Source: Pseudomonas knackmussii B13 (GTDB lineage: Bacteria > Pseudomonadota > Gammaproteobacteria > Pseudomonadales > Pseudomonadaceae). From it: a DNA stretch of 64,000 nucleotides. The stretch lies in contig NZ_HG322950.1 of the NCBI RefSeq assembly GCF_000689415.1, positions 372,001-436,000 of the forward strand, given 5' to 3'. Shown one piece after another: positions 55,693 to 64,000 of this stretch; positions within the stretch are counted from its first letter, which is position 1, and each line of letters opens with the position of its first letter. A model generated the notes under the pieces. That model searched no databases. It was not told where the DNA came from and saw nothing but the letters and a program-made list of their open reading frames with translations. A program made the position numbers and the translations under genes.

Positions 55693-56360
55693 TTCGCTTC
55701 GAGCAGGTCGGCAAACGCTACGCCAATGGCCATGTCGGCTTGCACGAGATCTCGTTCCGCGCACACCGCGGCGAGATTCTCTTCGTCACCGGCCACTCCG
55801 GCGCCGGCAAGAGCACGCTGCTGCGACTGATCCTGGCGATGGAGCGGCCGACCTCCGGCAAGCTGCTGCTCGGCGGGCAGGACGTCTCGCGCATCTCCAC
55901 CGCGCAGATTCCCTTCCTGCGCCGGCAGATCGGCGTGGTCTTCCAGAACCACCAACTGCTCAACGACCGCACGGTGTTCGAGAACGTGGCGCTGCCGATG
56001 CAGATCCTCGGCCTGCCCAAGGCGGAGATTGCCCGTCGGGTCGAAGCAGCGCTGGACCGGGTCAGCCTCAAGGAGAAGGCCCAGGACTTGCCGTCCGACC
56101 TCTCCACCGGCCAGCAACAACGCGTCGGCATCGCCCGCGCGGTGGTGCACCGCCCGGCCCTGCTGCTCGCCGACGAACCCACCGGCAACCTCGACCCGCG
56201 CCTGGCTTCCGAGATCATGGGGGTGTTCGAGGACATCAACCGTCTCGGTACCACGGTGCTGATCGCCAGCCACGACCTGGCGCTGATTGCGCGCATGCGC
56301 CACCGCATGATCACCCTGCAGCGCGGGCGGATCATCGCCGATCGCGAGGAGGAGGCCTGA
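55689..56360 (+). CDS. ftsE: Cell division ATP-binding protein FtsE
   Basis: 223-residue ABC ATPase that with FtsX activates septal peptidoglycan hydrolases. Walker A GHSGAGKST (35-43), signature LSTGQQQRVGIARA, Walker B LLLADEPTGNLD. The start overlaps the ftsY stop (ATGA) and the stop overlaps the ftsX start (TGATG). Confidence 0.97.
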   Translation: MIRFEQVGKRYANGHVGLHEISFRAHRGEILFVTGHSGAGKSTLLRLILAMERPTSGKLLLGGQDVSRISTAQIPFLRRQIGVVFQNHQLLNDRTVFENVALPMQILGLPKAEIARRVEAALDRVSLKEKAQDLPSDLSTGQQQRVGIARAVVHRPALLLADEPTGNLDPRLASEIMGVFEDINRLGTTVLIASHDLALIARMRHRMITLQRGRIIADREEEA

Positions 56361-57370
56361 TGAGCGCCAGCGAACAACTGCCGCACGGCCCGGAAGAGGG
56401 CACCCAGGCGAAGAAGGGCCGCGAGCGCGTGGAGAAGGAATCCAGCGACTGGGGCCAGCTGTTCAACGCCTACGCGGAAAGCCACCGGGCGAGCCTGGTG
56501 GACAGCCTCAAGCGGATGATCAGCCATCCCTTCGGCAGCTTCTTCACCTGCCTGGTGATGGGCATCACCCTGAGCCTGCCCATGGGCCTGTCGCTGCTGC
56601 TGGGCAACGTCGAGCGCCTTGGCGGCTCCTGGCAGCGCGCGGCGCAGATTTCCCTGTACCTCGACATCAAGGCCACGGAGAACCAGGGCCAGGAGCTGCG
56701 CGAACAGATCGAGCGCATGCCCGACGTGATCGAGGCGCAACTGATCAGCAGCGACGAGGCGCTCAAGGAGCTGCAGGAGCAATCGGGTCTGGGCGAGGCG
56801 CTCAAGGAGCTGCCGGACAACCCGCTGCCGGCGGTGATCTCGGTAACGCCCAAGCAGATCGACAAGAATCAGCTCGATGCCCTGCGTCAACGCCTGTCCG
56901 AGCTGCCGGGTGTACAACAAGCTCAACTGGACCTGGTCTGGGTCGAGCGGCTGTCGGCCATCCTCAAGCTCGGCGACCGCTTCGTCTTCGGCCTGACCGT
57001 GCTGCTGGTGCTGACCTTGCTGCTGGTGATCGGCAATACCATTCGTCTGCACATCGAGAACCGTCGCAACGAGATCGAGGTGATCAAGCTGGTCGGCGGG
57101 ACCGACGGCTATGTACGTCGCCCCTTCCTTTATATGGGCGCGCTCTACGGCCTGGGCGCGGGCGTGTTGTCCTGGGCGCTGCTGGAGTTCGGCCTGGACT
57201 GGCTGAACGCCTCGGTGGTCAATCTCGCCGGCCTCTATGGCAGCGATTTCGCGCTGGCCGGCGTGCCGCTGGGCGATGGTCTTTCGCTGACCATTGGTGC
57301 GGTGCTGCTGGGCTGGATCGGCGCCTGGCTGGCTGTCGCGCGGCACCTGCGGGAGCTCGCTCCTCGCTGA
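56360..57370 (+). CDS. ftsX: Cell division permease FtsX
   Basis: 336-residue inner-membrane protein with four helices: one near residue 65, then three in the C-terminal part (about 205-330), and a periplasmic domain (about 90-200). IENRRNEIEVIKLVGGTDGYVRRPFLYMG is the conserved FtsX loop. The N-terminal cytoplasmic tail (about 50 charged residues) is typical of Pseudomonas. Confidence 0.96.
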   Translation: MSASEQLPHGPEEGTQAKKGRERVEKESSDWGQLFNAYAESHRASLVDSLKRMISHPFGSFFTCLVMGITLSLPMGLSLLLGNVERLGGSWQRAAQISLYLDIKATENQGQELREQIERMPDVIEAQLISSDEALKELQEQSGLGEALKELPDNPLPAVISVTPKQIDKNQLDALRQRLSELPGVQQAQLDLVWVERLSAILKLGDRFVFGLTVLLVLTLLLVIGNTIRLHIENRRNEIEVIKLVGGTDGYVRRPFLYMGALYGLGAGVLSWALLEFGLDWLNASVVNLAGLYGSDFALAGVPLGDGLSLTIGAVLLGWIGAWLAVARHLRELAPR

Positions 57371-57400
57371 AAACTATCTGAATTCCTGGTGGCGGCAGTG

Positions 57401-57424
57401 GGGTGTAAAGGAACTTTTACACCC
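57401..57424. promoter_or_regulatory. Palindrome overlapping the rpoH sigma-E-type -35
   Basis: Arms GGGTGTAAA (57401-57409) and TTTACACCC (57416-57424) with a 6-base centre GGAACT. The centre plus the next T is the -35 of the sigma-E-type promoter. Confidence 0.65.
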
Positions 57425-57437
57425 GCTTGCAGTCAGA
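57410..57437 (+). promoter_or_regulatory. AlgU/sigma-E-type promoter of rpoH
   Basis: GGAACTT (57410-57416) and TCAGA (57433-57437) separated by 16 bases, a close match to the AlgU consensus GAACTT-N16-TCTGA. P. aeruginosa rpoH is known to have an AlgU-dependent promoter. Confidence 0.8.
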
Positions 57438-57454
57438 TCGCCCAGTGCTACACT
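57427..57454 (+). promoter_or_regulatory. Sigma-70 promoter of rpoH
   Basis: TTGCAG (57427-57432) and TACACT (57449-57454) with a 16-base spacer, 30 bases before the start codon. It overlaps the sigma-E-type -10. Confidence 0.65.
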
Positions 57455-57483
57455 GCGCGAGTTTCGTGAATCGGAGGATTCGC

Positions 57484-58338
<855 letters not shown>

Positions 58339-58361
58339 CCGCCCGCTGCACCGCTAGACTG

Positions 58362-58393
58362 AAAGCCGCACCCCTCGGGGTGCGGCTTTTTTC
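58362..58393 (+). terminator. Terminator of rpoH
   Basis: AAGCCGCACCCC-TCG-GGGTGCGGCTTTTTT, 24 bases after the stop. Confidence 0.93.
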
Positions 58394-58417
58394 TGCCCGT
58401 CATTTCCCGGAGAGCGC

Positions 58418-59020
58418 ATGCCCCGCCTACGTCCCGCCCATGGCTTGATCCTGCTGGCCTTCGCTGCACTGGCTTTCGCTGCCGGCCTGTGGGTATCGCG
58501 TTCGCACGCACCGCTGCCGCCGCCAGCCTGGCTGGAAGGTTGGCAACGCGAAGTCTTCGCGCCCCAGGCCGACGACCAGCTCACCCTCGGCCAGCTCAAT
58601 ACCTGGCAGGCCGGTGAGCTGTGGCTGAGCGGCGACAGTGACGGGCCCCGGCTGAACTACCGCGCGACCCTCGACACCCCCGACGGCGCCTGGCGCATGG
58701 AGGCCGAGCTTGCGCTCAGCGATGCCGAACGCGCCAGCCTGCGCAAGGCGACCGGCGATGCTGCGGCGAACAGCGACCAGCCGTTGAGCGAAGACATGCT
58801 GCATCAGTTGCAGGGCCAGGCGGTGGCCTCGGTGCTACTGGCGCCGCAGGGGCCTCTCAGCGTCGGCCGGTTGGTAGCTAGCTTCGGGCCGCCACGTCTG
58901 CGCCTGCAGACGCCCCACGGCGAGGCGTGGATCTACCCTGAGCGCGGCCTCACGCTGATGCACCGCAATGGCGAGCTGCTGTGGCTGCAGGTCGTCCCGC
59001 GCGAAGCCCTATCGCACTGA
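58418..59020 (+). CDS. Hypothetical membrane-anchored protein
   Basis: 200-residue protein with one N-terminal transmembrane helix (about 9-24: LILLAFAALAFAAGLWV) and a soluble, probably periplasmic domain with a C-terminal WIYPERGLTLMHRNGELLWLQVVP. Conserved between rpoH and mtgA in Pseudomonas. Family not recognised. It ends 3 bases from the convergent mtgA stop. Confidence 0.8.
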   Translation: MPRLRPAHGLILLAFAALAFAAGLWVSRSHAPLPPPAWLEGWQREVFAPQADDQLTLGQLNTWQAGELWLSGDSDGPRLNYRATLDTPDGAWRMEAELALSDAERASLRKATGDAAANSDQPLSEDMLHQLQGQAVASVLLAPQGPLSVGRLVASFGPPRLRLQTPHGEAWIYPERGLTLMHRNGELLWLQVVPREALSH

Positions 59021-59023
59021 GGC

Positions 59024-59716
59024 TCAGCGCAGGCGCTCCAGGTAGTCGTGGCCGCCGAGCTGCCACATCTGCCGGTTGATCCAGGCCGCGCGCTGGCGCA
59101 CGTAGGGGCTGGGGCGGGCGGCGCTCCACTTGCGTGGGTTGGGTAGAACGGCGGCGAGCTGCGCGGCCTGCTGCGCGGAAAGCCTGCCCGCATCGACACC
59201 GAAGTGATGACGTGCGGCGGCCTGGGCACCGAACACGCCGTTGTCCCATTCCGCGCTGTTGAGGTAGACCTCGAGGATTCGCTCCTTCGGCCAGAAGGTT
59301 TCCAGCAGCACGGTGAACCAGGCTTCCAGCCCCTTGCGCAGCCAGCTGCGGCCGGGCCAGAGGAACAGGTTCTTGGCCGTCTGCTGGCTGATGGTGCTGG
59401 CGCCGCGCACGCTCTTGCCGCGCTCGTTGTGCGCCAGTGCCTGCTCGATGGCGGGCATGTCGAAGCCATGGTGCTCGGCGAACTTCTGGTCCTCGCCGGC
59501 GATCACCGCGATCTTCAGGTTGTCGGAGATATCGTCCCAGCTCTGCCAGTCGTGCTGCACATCGATGGGCTGGCCGTTGAACCAGGACTGCACCTTGCGT
59601 TCGAGCATCAGCATGCTCCCCGGCGGCGGCACCCAGCGCAGCACAACGACCACGACGACGCTGGCGGCGACGAACCAGAGGGTGAACTTGAACAGGCGGC
59701 GGAGCAGGATGCGCAT
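59024..59716 (-). CDS. mtgA: Monofunctional peptidoglycan transglycosylase
   Basis: 230-residue GT51 glycosyltransferase polymerising lipid II. One N-terminal helix (about 9-27) and the catalytic E75 in AVIAGEDQKFAEHHGFD, plus RGASTISQQTAKNLFLWPGRSWLRKG. The start MRILLRRLFKFTLWF fits the family N-terminus, but no Shine-Dalgarno is visible because a repeat element ends one base upstream. Confidence 0.95.
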   Translation of the reverse strand: MRILLRRLFKFTLWFVAASVVVVVVLRWVPPPGSMLMLERKVQSWFNGQPIDVQHDWQSWDDISDNLKIAVIAGEDQKFAEHHGFDMPAIEQALAHNERGKSVRGASTISQQTAKNLFLWPGRSWLRKGLEAWFTVLLETFWPKERILEVYLNSAEWDNGVFGAQAAARHHFGVDAGRLSAQQAAQLAAVLPNPRKWSAARPSPYVRQRAAWINRQMWQLGGHDYLERLR

Positions 59717-59717
59717 G

Positions 59718-59987
59718 TCAGGGTCTGTTGACGTTTCGCCGCGAGCCGCGTTGCTGCGACAAATGGCGCCAGGTTAGGCGCGGGACGCAGGGAATGGCGC
59801 CCCCCTTTTCAAGTCCCGCAACGACGCATGGCGCCATTTGCCGCGCAACCCGAAGGGACAGGCCATTTTTTGCGCGGTGCTGCGTTACTCGTCGTTCATT
59901 TGGAATGACCAAACCACTCTCCTCGTGCCTTGCCCCGCGCAAAAGATGGCTCCGTCGCGGTCGCGTCGATACGTTAACAGACCCTGA
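59718..59987. mobile_element. MITE-like element with 27-bp imperfect terminal inverted repeats
   Basis: The ends TCAGGGTCTGTT (59718-59729) and AACAGACCCTGA (59976-59987) are perfect 12-bp inverted repeats; the match extends to 24 of 27 bases. Internal stems: CAAATGGCGCC (59760-59770) with GGCGCCATTTG (59830-59840), and GCCATTTTTTGCGCGG (59862-59877) with CCGCGCAAAAGATGGC (59935-59950, one mismatch). No transposase and no credible frame inside; no clear target duplication. It fills the mtgA-DUF423 divergent region (332 bases). Confidence 0.7.
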
Positions 59988-60048
59988 TCTATGCCCGGGC
60001 AATAGTGCCGGTCATTATAACGGGCTCGACCTTCCTGGGAGTTTGCTC

Positions 60049-60423
60049 ATGTTGCGTACTTTCCTGCTGTTCGCTGCCTTCTTCGGTTTCACCGGAGTGG
60101 GCCTCGGCGCCTTCGCCGCTCACGGCCTGAAGAATCGCCTGAGCGCCGACTACCTGGCGATCTTCCAGACCGGCGTGCACTACCAGATGCTCCACGCCCT
60201 GGCGCTGTTCGGCGTGGCACTGCTCTCGACCCAGCTCAGCGGCCGGCTGATCGCCGCTTCGGGCTGGCTGTTCGTCGCCGGGATCCTGGTCTTCTCCGGC
60301 AGCCTCTACCTGCTCACCTTGACGGCCACGCCGGTGCTGGGCGCAATCACCCCGATCGGTGGGCTCTGCTTCCTCGGCGGTTGGCTGTGCCTGGGCCTGG
60401 CCGCGTGGCGACTGACGGCCTGA
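60049..60423 (+). CDS. DUF423 family membrane protein
   Basis: 124-residue inner-membrane protein with four helices. FGFTGVGLGAFAAHGLKNRLS near the N-terminus and FQTGVHYQMLHALALF are diagnostic of DUF423 (YgdD). Function unknown. AGGAG-like TGGGAG lies before the ATG. Confidence 0.92.
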   Translation: MLRTFLLFAAFFGFTGVGLGAFAAHGLKNRLSADYLAIFQTGVHYQMLHALALFGVALLSTQLSGRLIAASGWLFVAGILVFSGSLYLLTLTATPVLGAITPIGGLCFLGGWLCLGLAAWRLTA

Positions 60424-60525
60424 CCCGAACGTCAGATTTAGTACCGGGCGCACAGCGGGCGCCTTGGTCAATGCCGGCGATCGGGCTAGAATGCCGACCC
60501 CCTCGAACCGCGACGGTCCTCTGCC

Positions 60526-60726
60526 ATGCGAATCCAGTTGAACGGTGAACCCTACGAGCTGCCCGACGGCCAGAACGTCGCCCACCTGCTCGAACGCCTG
60601 GAGCTGGTCGGACGCCGCGTCGCGGTCGAACTCAACCTGGACATAGTGCCGCGCAGCCAGCACGCCGCCACCGCCCTCAAGGACGGTGACCAGGTCGAAG
60701 TGGTGCATGCCATCGGCGGCGGCTAG
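60526..60726 (+). CDS. thiS: Sulfur carrier protein ThiS
   Basis: 66-residue ubiquitin-like sulfur carrier for thiamine thiazole synthesis. MRIQLNGEPYELPDGQNVAHLLERL at the N-terminus; the C-terminus ends AIGGG, providing the Gly tail that becomes thiocarboxylated. Followed by thiG after 57 bases. Confidence 0.95.
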   Translation: MRIQLNGEPYELPDGQNVAHLLERLELVGRRVAVELNLDIVPRSQHAATALKDGDQVEVVHAIGGG

Positions 60727-60783
60727 GCCGTCGCCCCGAAGAATCAGGCCCCGCCCCACCCGCTTTTGCTGAGGAACGATCCG

Positions 60784-61590
60784 ATGAGCCAAGCCTCTTC
60801 CACCCTGCCGGTCGACAAGCCCTTCACCCTGGCTGGACGCACCTATGCGTCGCGCCTGCTGGTGGGCACCGGCAAGTACAAGGATCTCGACGAGACCCGC
60901 CGCGCCATCGAGGCGTCGGGCGCGGAGATCGTCACCGTGGCGGTGCGCCGCACCAACATCGGCCAGAACCCCGACGAGCCGAACCTGCTCGACGTGATCC
61001 CGCCGGATCGCTACACCATCCTGCCGAACACGGCCGGCTGCTACGACGCCATCGAGGCGGTGCGTACCTGCCGCCTGGCTCGTGAACTGCTGGACGGCCA
61101 CAACCTGGTCAAGCTGGAAGTGCTGGCCGACCAGAAGACCCTGTTCCCCAACGTCGTGGAAACCCTCAAGGCCGCCGAAGTGCTGGTCAAGGACGGCTTC
61201 GACGTCATGGTGTACACCAGCGACGACCCGATCATCGCCCGCCAACTGGCCGAGATGGGTTGTATCGCGGTGATGCCGCTGGCCGGCCTGATCGGTTCCG
61301 GCCTGGGCATCTGCAACCCCTACAACCTGCGCATCATCCTCGAAGAAGCGACCGTTCCGGTGCTGGTCGATGCCGGCGTGGGTACCGCTTCCGACGCGAC
61401 CATCGCCATGGAGCTGGGCTGCGAGGCCGTGCTGATGAACACCGCCATTGCCCACGCGCAGAACCCGGTGATGATGGCCGAGGCGATGAAGCACGCCATC
61501 GTCGCCGGTCGCCTGGCCTACCTGGCCGGGCGCATGCCGCGCAAACTGTACGCCAGCGCCTCCTCGCCGATGAGCGGCCTGATCGGCTGA
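60784..61590 (+). CDS. thiG: Thiazole synthase ThiG
   Basis: 268-residue enzyme forming the thiazole phosphate from deoxyxylulose 5-phosphate, dehydroglycine and ThiS-thiocarboxylate. The segments LLVGTGKYKDLDETRRAIEASGAEIVTVAVRR, DDPIIARQLAEMGCIAVMPL and VDAGVGTASDATIAMELGC are diagnostic. The start at 60784 follows TGAGGAAC. Confidence 0.97.
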   Translation: MSQASSTLPVDKPFTLAGRTYASRLLVGTGKYKDLDETRRAIEASGAEIVTVAVRRTNIGQNPDEPNLLDVIPPDRYTILPNTAGCYDAIEAVRTCRLARELLDGHNLVKLEVLADQKTLFPNVVETLKAAEVLVKDGFDVMVYTSDDPIIARQLAEMGCIAVMPLAGLIGSGLGICNPYNLRIILEEATVPVLVDAGVGTASDATIAMELGCEAVLMNTAIAHAQNPVMMAEAMKHAIVAGRLAYLAGRMPRKLYASASSPMSGLIG

Positions 61591-61679
61591 TCCCGGCCTG
61601 GCGCCCGCAGCGGGCCGGTTCGCCTCGTCGAGCCGGCCCGTCTTCACTTTCACTGCCGACGTTTTTCCAAGGTCCGAAC

Positions 61680-62399
61680 ATGAGCGATAGCCAACAGCCC
61701 CAGGCCGAGCAGGCCACTGACCGCCCGCTGCGCACCATCAAGAGCTTCGTGATGCGCGCCGGACGCATGACCGAGGGCCAGCAACGCGGCCTCGACCAGG
61801 GCTGGCCGCGTTTTGGCCTGGAACTGGCCGACGGCCTGCGTGACTTCGACCAGGTGTTCGGCCGCTCGGCGCCGCGCACCTTCGAGATCGGCTTCGGCAT
61901 GGGCCACGCCACCCTGGAGATGGCCGCTGCTGCGCCGGAGCAGGACTTCATCGGCGTCGAGGTGCATCGCCCTGGCGTCGGCGCGCTGCTCAACGGCATG
62001 CTGACGCAGGACCTGACCAACATCCGCGTCTACAGCTGCGACGCCCTGGAAGTGCTGCGCGATTGCGTGGCCGACGCCAGCCTCGACCGCGTGCTGCTGT
62101 TCTTCCCCGACCCGTGGCACAAGGCGCGCCACCACAAGCGCCGCATCGTCCAGCCGGCCTGGGCGGAGCTGGTGCGCAGCAAGCTGAAGATCGGCGGCGT
62201 CCTGCACATGGCCACCGACTGGGAGCAATACGCCGAGCACATGCTCGAAGTGATGAACGCAGCTCCCGGCTATCGCAACCTGTCGCCGGACAACACCTAC
62301 GTGCCGCGCCCGGAAGAGCGCCCGGTGACCAAGTTCGAGCGCCGCGGCGAGCGCCTCGGGCACGGCGTGTGGGACCTGAAGTTCCAGCGCGTCGACTGA
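61680..62399 (+). CDS. trmB: tRNA (guanine46-N7)-methyltransferase
   Basis: 239-residue SAM-dependent enzyme. SAM motif FEIGFGMGHATLEMA; catalytic region FFPDPWHKARHHKRRIVQ. The start MSDSQQPQAEQ at 61680 follows thiG by 89 bases. A terminator follows. Confidence 0.96.
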   Translation: MSDSQQPQAEQATDRPLRTIKSFVMRAGRMTEGQQRGLDQGWPRFGLELADGLRDFDQVFGRSAPRTFEIGFGMGHATLEMAAAAPEQDFIGVEVHRPGVGALLNGMLTQDLTNIRVYSCDALEVLRDCVADASLDRVLLFFPDPWHKARHHKRRIVQPAWAELVRSKLKIGGVLHMATDWEQYAEHMLEVMNAAPGYRNLSPDNTYVPRPEERPVTKFERRGERLGHGVWDLKFQRVD

Positions 62400-62414
62400 T
62401 TTCCGCAAGACCCG

Positions 62415-62440
62415 AAAGGCCTGCCCGCGCAGGCCTTTTT
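62415..62440 (+). terminator. Terminator of trmB
   Basis: AAAGGCCTGC-CC-GCGCAGGCCTTTTT hairpin, 15 bases after the stop. Confidence 0.9.
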
Positions 62441-62581
62441 CATGGAAGAAAGACCAGACCGGGACCACCCGGCGGCCAGGATGGCCACCTCACCTCGCAA
62501 GCTGAATCTCGAAACCAGCGGCCTTGAGCCGCCACGACAATAACAGCGACGGGACGGACGCCCGCCGCAAAGGAGACTGCT

Positions 62582-63928
62582 GTGCTGAACAAAGTTGCCA
62601 TACTGCTGCTGGCTGCCGCCTGCGCCACTGCCGCGCAGGCCAAGGTCGACGCAACCCAGGCCGCGCGCCTGGGCCAGGAGCTGACGCCGCTGGGTGGGGA
62701 AAGGGCCGGAAACGCCTCGGGCAGCATTCCGCCCTGGACCGGCGGGATCACCGCGCCGCCGGCGGGCTACACGCCTGGCATGCACCACCTCGATCCCTTC
62801 GCCGCCGACAAGGAGGCGTATCGCGTCAACGCGCAGAACCTGGCGCAATACCGCGACCTGCTGACGCCCGGCACCCAGGCATTGCTGCAGGAGAACCCGG
62901 ACTTCTACCTGCGGGTGTTCCCCAGTCGTCGCAGCGCGTCGCTGCCCCAGCGGATCTATGACGCCACGCGCTTCAATGCCGAACATGCCGAGCTGATCGC
63001 CGACGGCAATGGCATCCAGGGGGCCGCTGCCGGCACGCCGTTCCCCATTCCGCAGAATGGCCTGGAAGTCATCTGGAACCACATCACGCGCTACCGCGGT
63101 GAGCAGCTGCACATGGTGACCAACCAGGCCGCGGTGCTCGCCAGCGGCAGCTACAACCTGCTGAAGATGGAACGCGACGCCTACTTCGTCTACGGCCGCG
63201 AAGGCATGAGCCCGCAGGACCTGAACAACACCCTGTTCTTCTACAGGTACACGGTGGTGGCGCCGTCCAAGCTGGCCGGCTCGGCGCTGCTGGTGCAGGA
63301 AACCATCGACCAGGTCCTGGCCACCCGCCGCGCCTGGCGCTTCAACCGCGGCGACCGCCGCGTGCGCCGCCTGCCCAGCCTGGCCTACGAGAGCGCTCAG
63401 CCGGACACCTACGGCCTGGCGACTGCGGATACGGTGGACGTCTACAACGGCGCGCCGGATCGCTACGAGTGGAAGCTGATCGGCAAGCGCGAAATGCTGG
63501 TGCCGTACAACAGCTACCAGGTGCACCAGAAGGGCCTGCCGTATGAGCGCATCCTGGGCGCGAAGACCCTCAATCCCGAGCTGCTGCGCTACGAGCCGCA
63601 CCGCGTCTGGGTGGTCGAGGCGAGCCTGCGCACCGGTTACAGCCATCCCTTCGCCAAGCGCCGCTTCTACCTCGACGAAGACAGCTGGCAGATCCTCGCC
63701 AGTGATCTCTACGACGCCCAGGGCAAGCTGATCCGCGCCCAGGAAGTGCACCCGGTCAACTACTACGACGTGCCCATGGTCTCGAGCACCGTGGAAGCGC
63801 TGTACGACTTCGAAGGGCACCGGTACTTCGTCGACGGCCTGGACAACAACGAGCCGATGTACGACTTCCGAGCAAACCTGAACCCGCGCGACTTCACCCC
63901 GCAAGCGCTGCGCCGCGACGGCAACTGA
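62582..63928 (+). CDS. DUF1329 family exported protein
   Basis: 448-residue protein with a signal peptide (to about residue 20, AAQA/KV). DUF1329 marks: GERAGNASGSIPPWTGGI near residue 45, FPIPQNGLEVIWNHITRYRG, and a C-terminal DFRANLNPRDFTP. The fold is related to LolA/LolB-like lipoprotein carriers; Pseudomonas members often sit with RND or DUF1302 genes, not seen here. GTG start at 62582 with AAAGGAG six bases upstream. Confidence 0.9.
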   Translation: MLNKVAILLLAAACATAAQAKVDATQAARLGQELTPLGGERAGNASGSIPPWTGGITAPPAGYTPGMHHLDPFAADKEAYRVNAQNLAQYRDLLTPGTQALLQENPDFYLRVFPSRRSASLPQRIYDATRFNAEHAELIADGNGIQGAAAGTPFPIPQNGLEVIWNHITRYRGEQLHMVTNQAAVLASGSYNLLKMERDAYFVYGREGMSPQDLNNTLFFYRYTVVAPSKLAGSALLVQETIDQVLATRRAWRFNRGDRRVRRLPSLAYESAQPDTYGLATADTVDVYNGAPDRYEWKLIGKREMLVPYNSYQVHQKGLPYERILGAKTLNPELLRYEPHRVWVVEASLRTGYSHPFAKRRFYLDEDSWQILASDLYDAQGKLIRAQEVHPVNYYDVPMVSSTVEALYDFEGHRYFVDGLDNNEPMYDFRANLNPRDFTPQALRRDGN

Positions 63929-63939
63929 CGCTGCTGTTC

Positions 63940-64000
63940 GTAGGAGCTCGCTCGCGAACGCTTTTGCGTCAGGCGGGTTCGCGAGCAAGCTCGCTCCTAC
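63940..64000. repeat. REP hairpin, GAGCGAGC class (one arm shortened)
   Basis: The left arm TAGGAGCTCGCTCGCGAAC lacks four bases of the usual sequence; the right arm TTCGCGAGCAAGCTCGCTCC is intact. Just past the DUF1329 gene and at the window edge. Confidence 0.85.

Noticed and set aside
61260..61679. 140-codon extension upstream of trmB, overlapping thiG
   Set aside because: The trmB family N-terminus begins at 61680; the extension is an out-of-frame reading of thiG, not a fusion.

Overview
The window is GC-rich, densely packed chromosomal DNA from a gammaproteobacterium, almost certainly a Pseudomonas of the P. aeruginosa / P. nitroreducens / P. citronellolis neighbourhood. The genus call rests on near-complete gene-order agreement with P. 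aeruginosa blocks (compared from memory), on a recognisable Pseudomonas 6S RNA between zapA and the 5-formyl-THF cyclo-ligase gene, on Pseudomonas-type REP sequences, and on two copies of the small DUF2388 family. The species call is inference. I see no rRNA, tRNA, prophage, integrase, transposase or CRISPR array.

Layout. 1-21 kb: a partial quinone oxidoreductase, a FliL-like protein, a HlyD / fused-ATPase (RbbA) / ABC-2 permease exporter operon, an EVE-domain protein, the 5-FCL / 6S RNA / zapA block, a ubiquinone-hydroxylase operon (UPF0149, pepP, ubiH, DUF4442, ubiI), an iron(III) ABC importer with a candidate Fur box, and the glycine cleavage genes gcvT-gcvH-gcvP. 20.9-28 kb: two DUF2388 paralogues, then a leftward accessory cluster encoding a three-subunit membrane sugar/alcohol dehydrogenase (Tat small subunit, GMC flavoprotein, triheme cytochrome c) followed by an octaheme-cytochrome/HEAT/TPR fusion protein. 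28-39.6 kb: thyA, an iron-dependent alcohol dehydrogenase with a thioesterase, two glycine-zipper proteins, a 578-bp gene-free region with dispersed repeats, an FdhF/YdeP-type molybdoenzyme with FdhD and a LysR regulator, and yrfG / nudE / cysQ. 39.6-64 kb: mutM, an acyltransferase, ggt, a 2[4Fe-4S] ferredoxin, coaD, a second GMC cluster (GMC / Tat lipoprotein / aldehyde dehydrogenase) with a divergent TetR regulator, yheT, rsmD, an M16 peptidase pair, ftsYEX-rpoH, mtgA, thiSG, trmB and a DUF1329 protein.

How it works together. Much of the window is core housekeeping: one-carbon metabolism (gcvTHP, thyA, 5-FCL), ubiquinone synthesis, cell division and protein targeting (zapA, ftsY, ftsEX), heat-shock control (rpoH with a sigma-E-type promoter), cofactor synthesis (coaD, thiSG) and DNA/RNA maintenance (mutM, rsmD, trmB). 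The accessory interest lies in periplasmic oxidation: two separate GMC systems, one coupled to a triheme cytochrome and an adjacent octaheme-TPR protein.

Non-coding structure stands out. There are two sequence classes of REP hairpins at operon ends and one REP inside an operon, a 270-bp terminal-inverted-repeat element directly against the mtgA start codon, a perfect 20-bp palindrome between tetR and the aldehyde dehydrogenase gene, an ATAG-N7-CTAT repeat between lysR and fdhD, and a palindrome surrounding the -35 of the rpoH sigma-E-type promoter. Compared with my memory of PAO1, the gene blocks come alternately from the two sides of oriC at about equal distance, as expected after origin-centred inversions.
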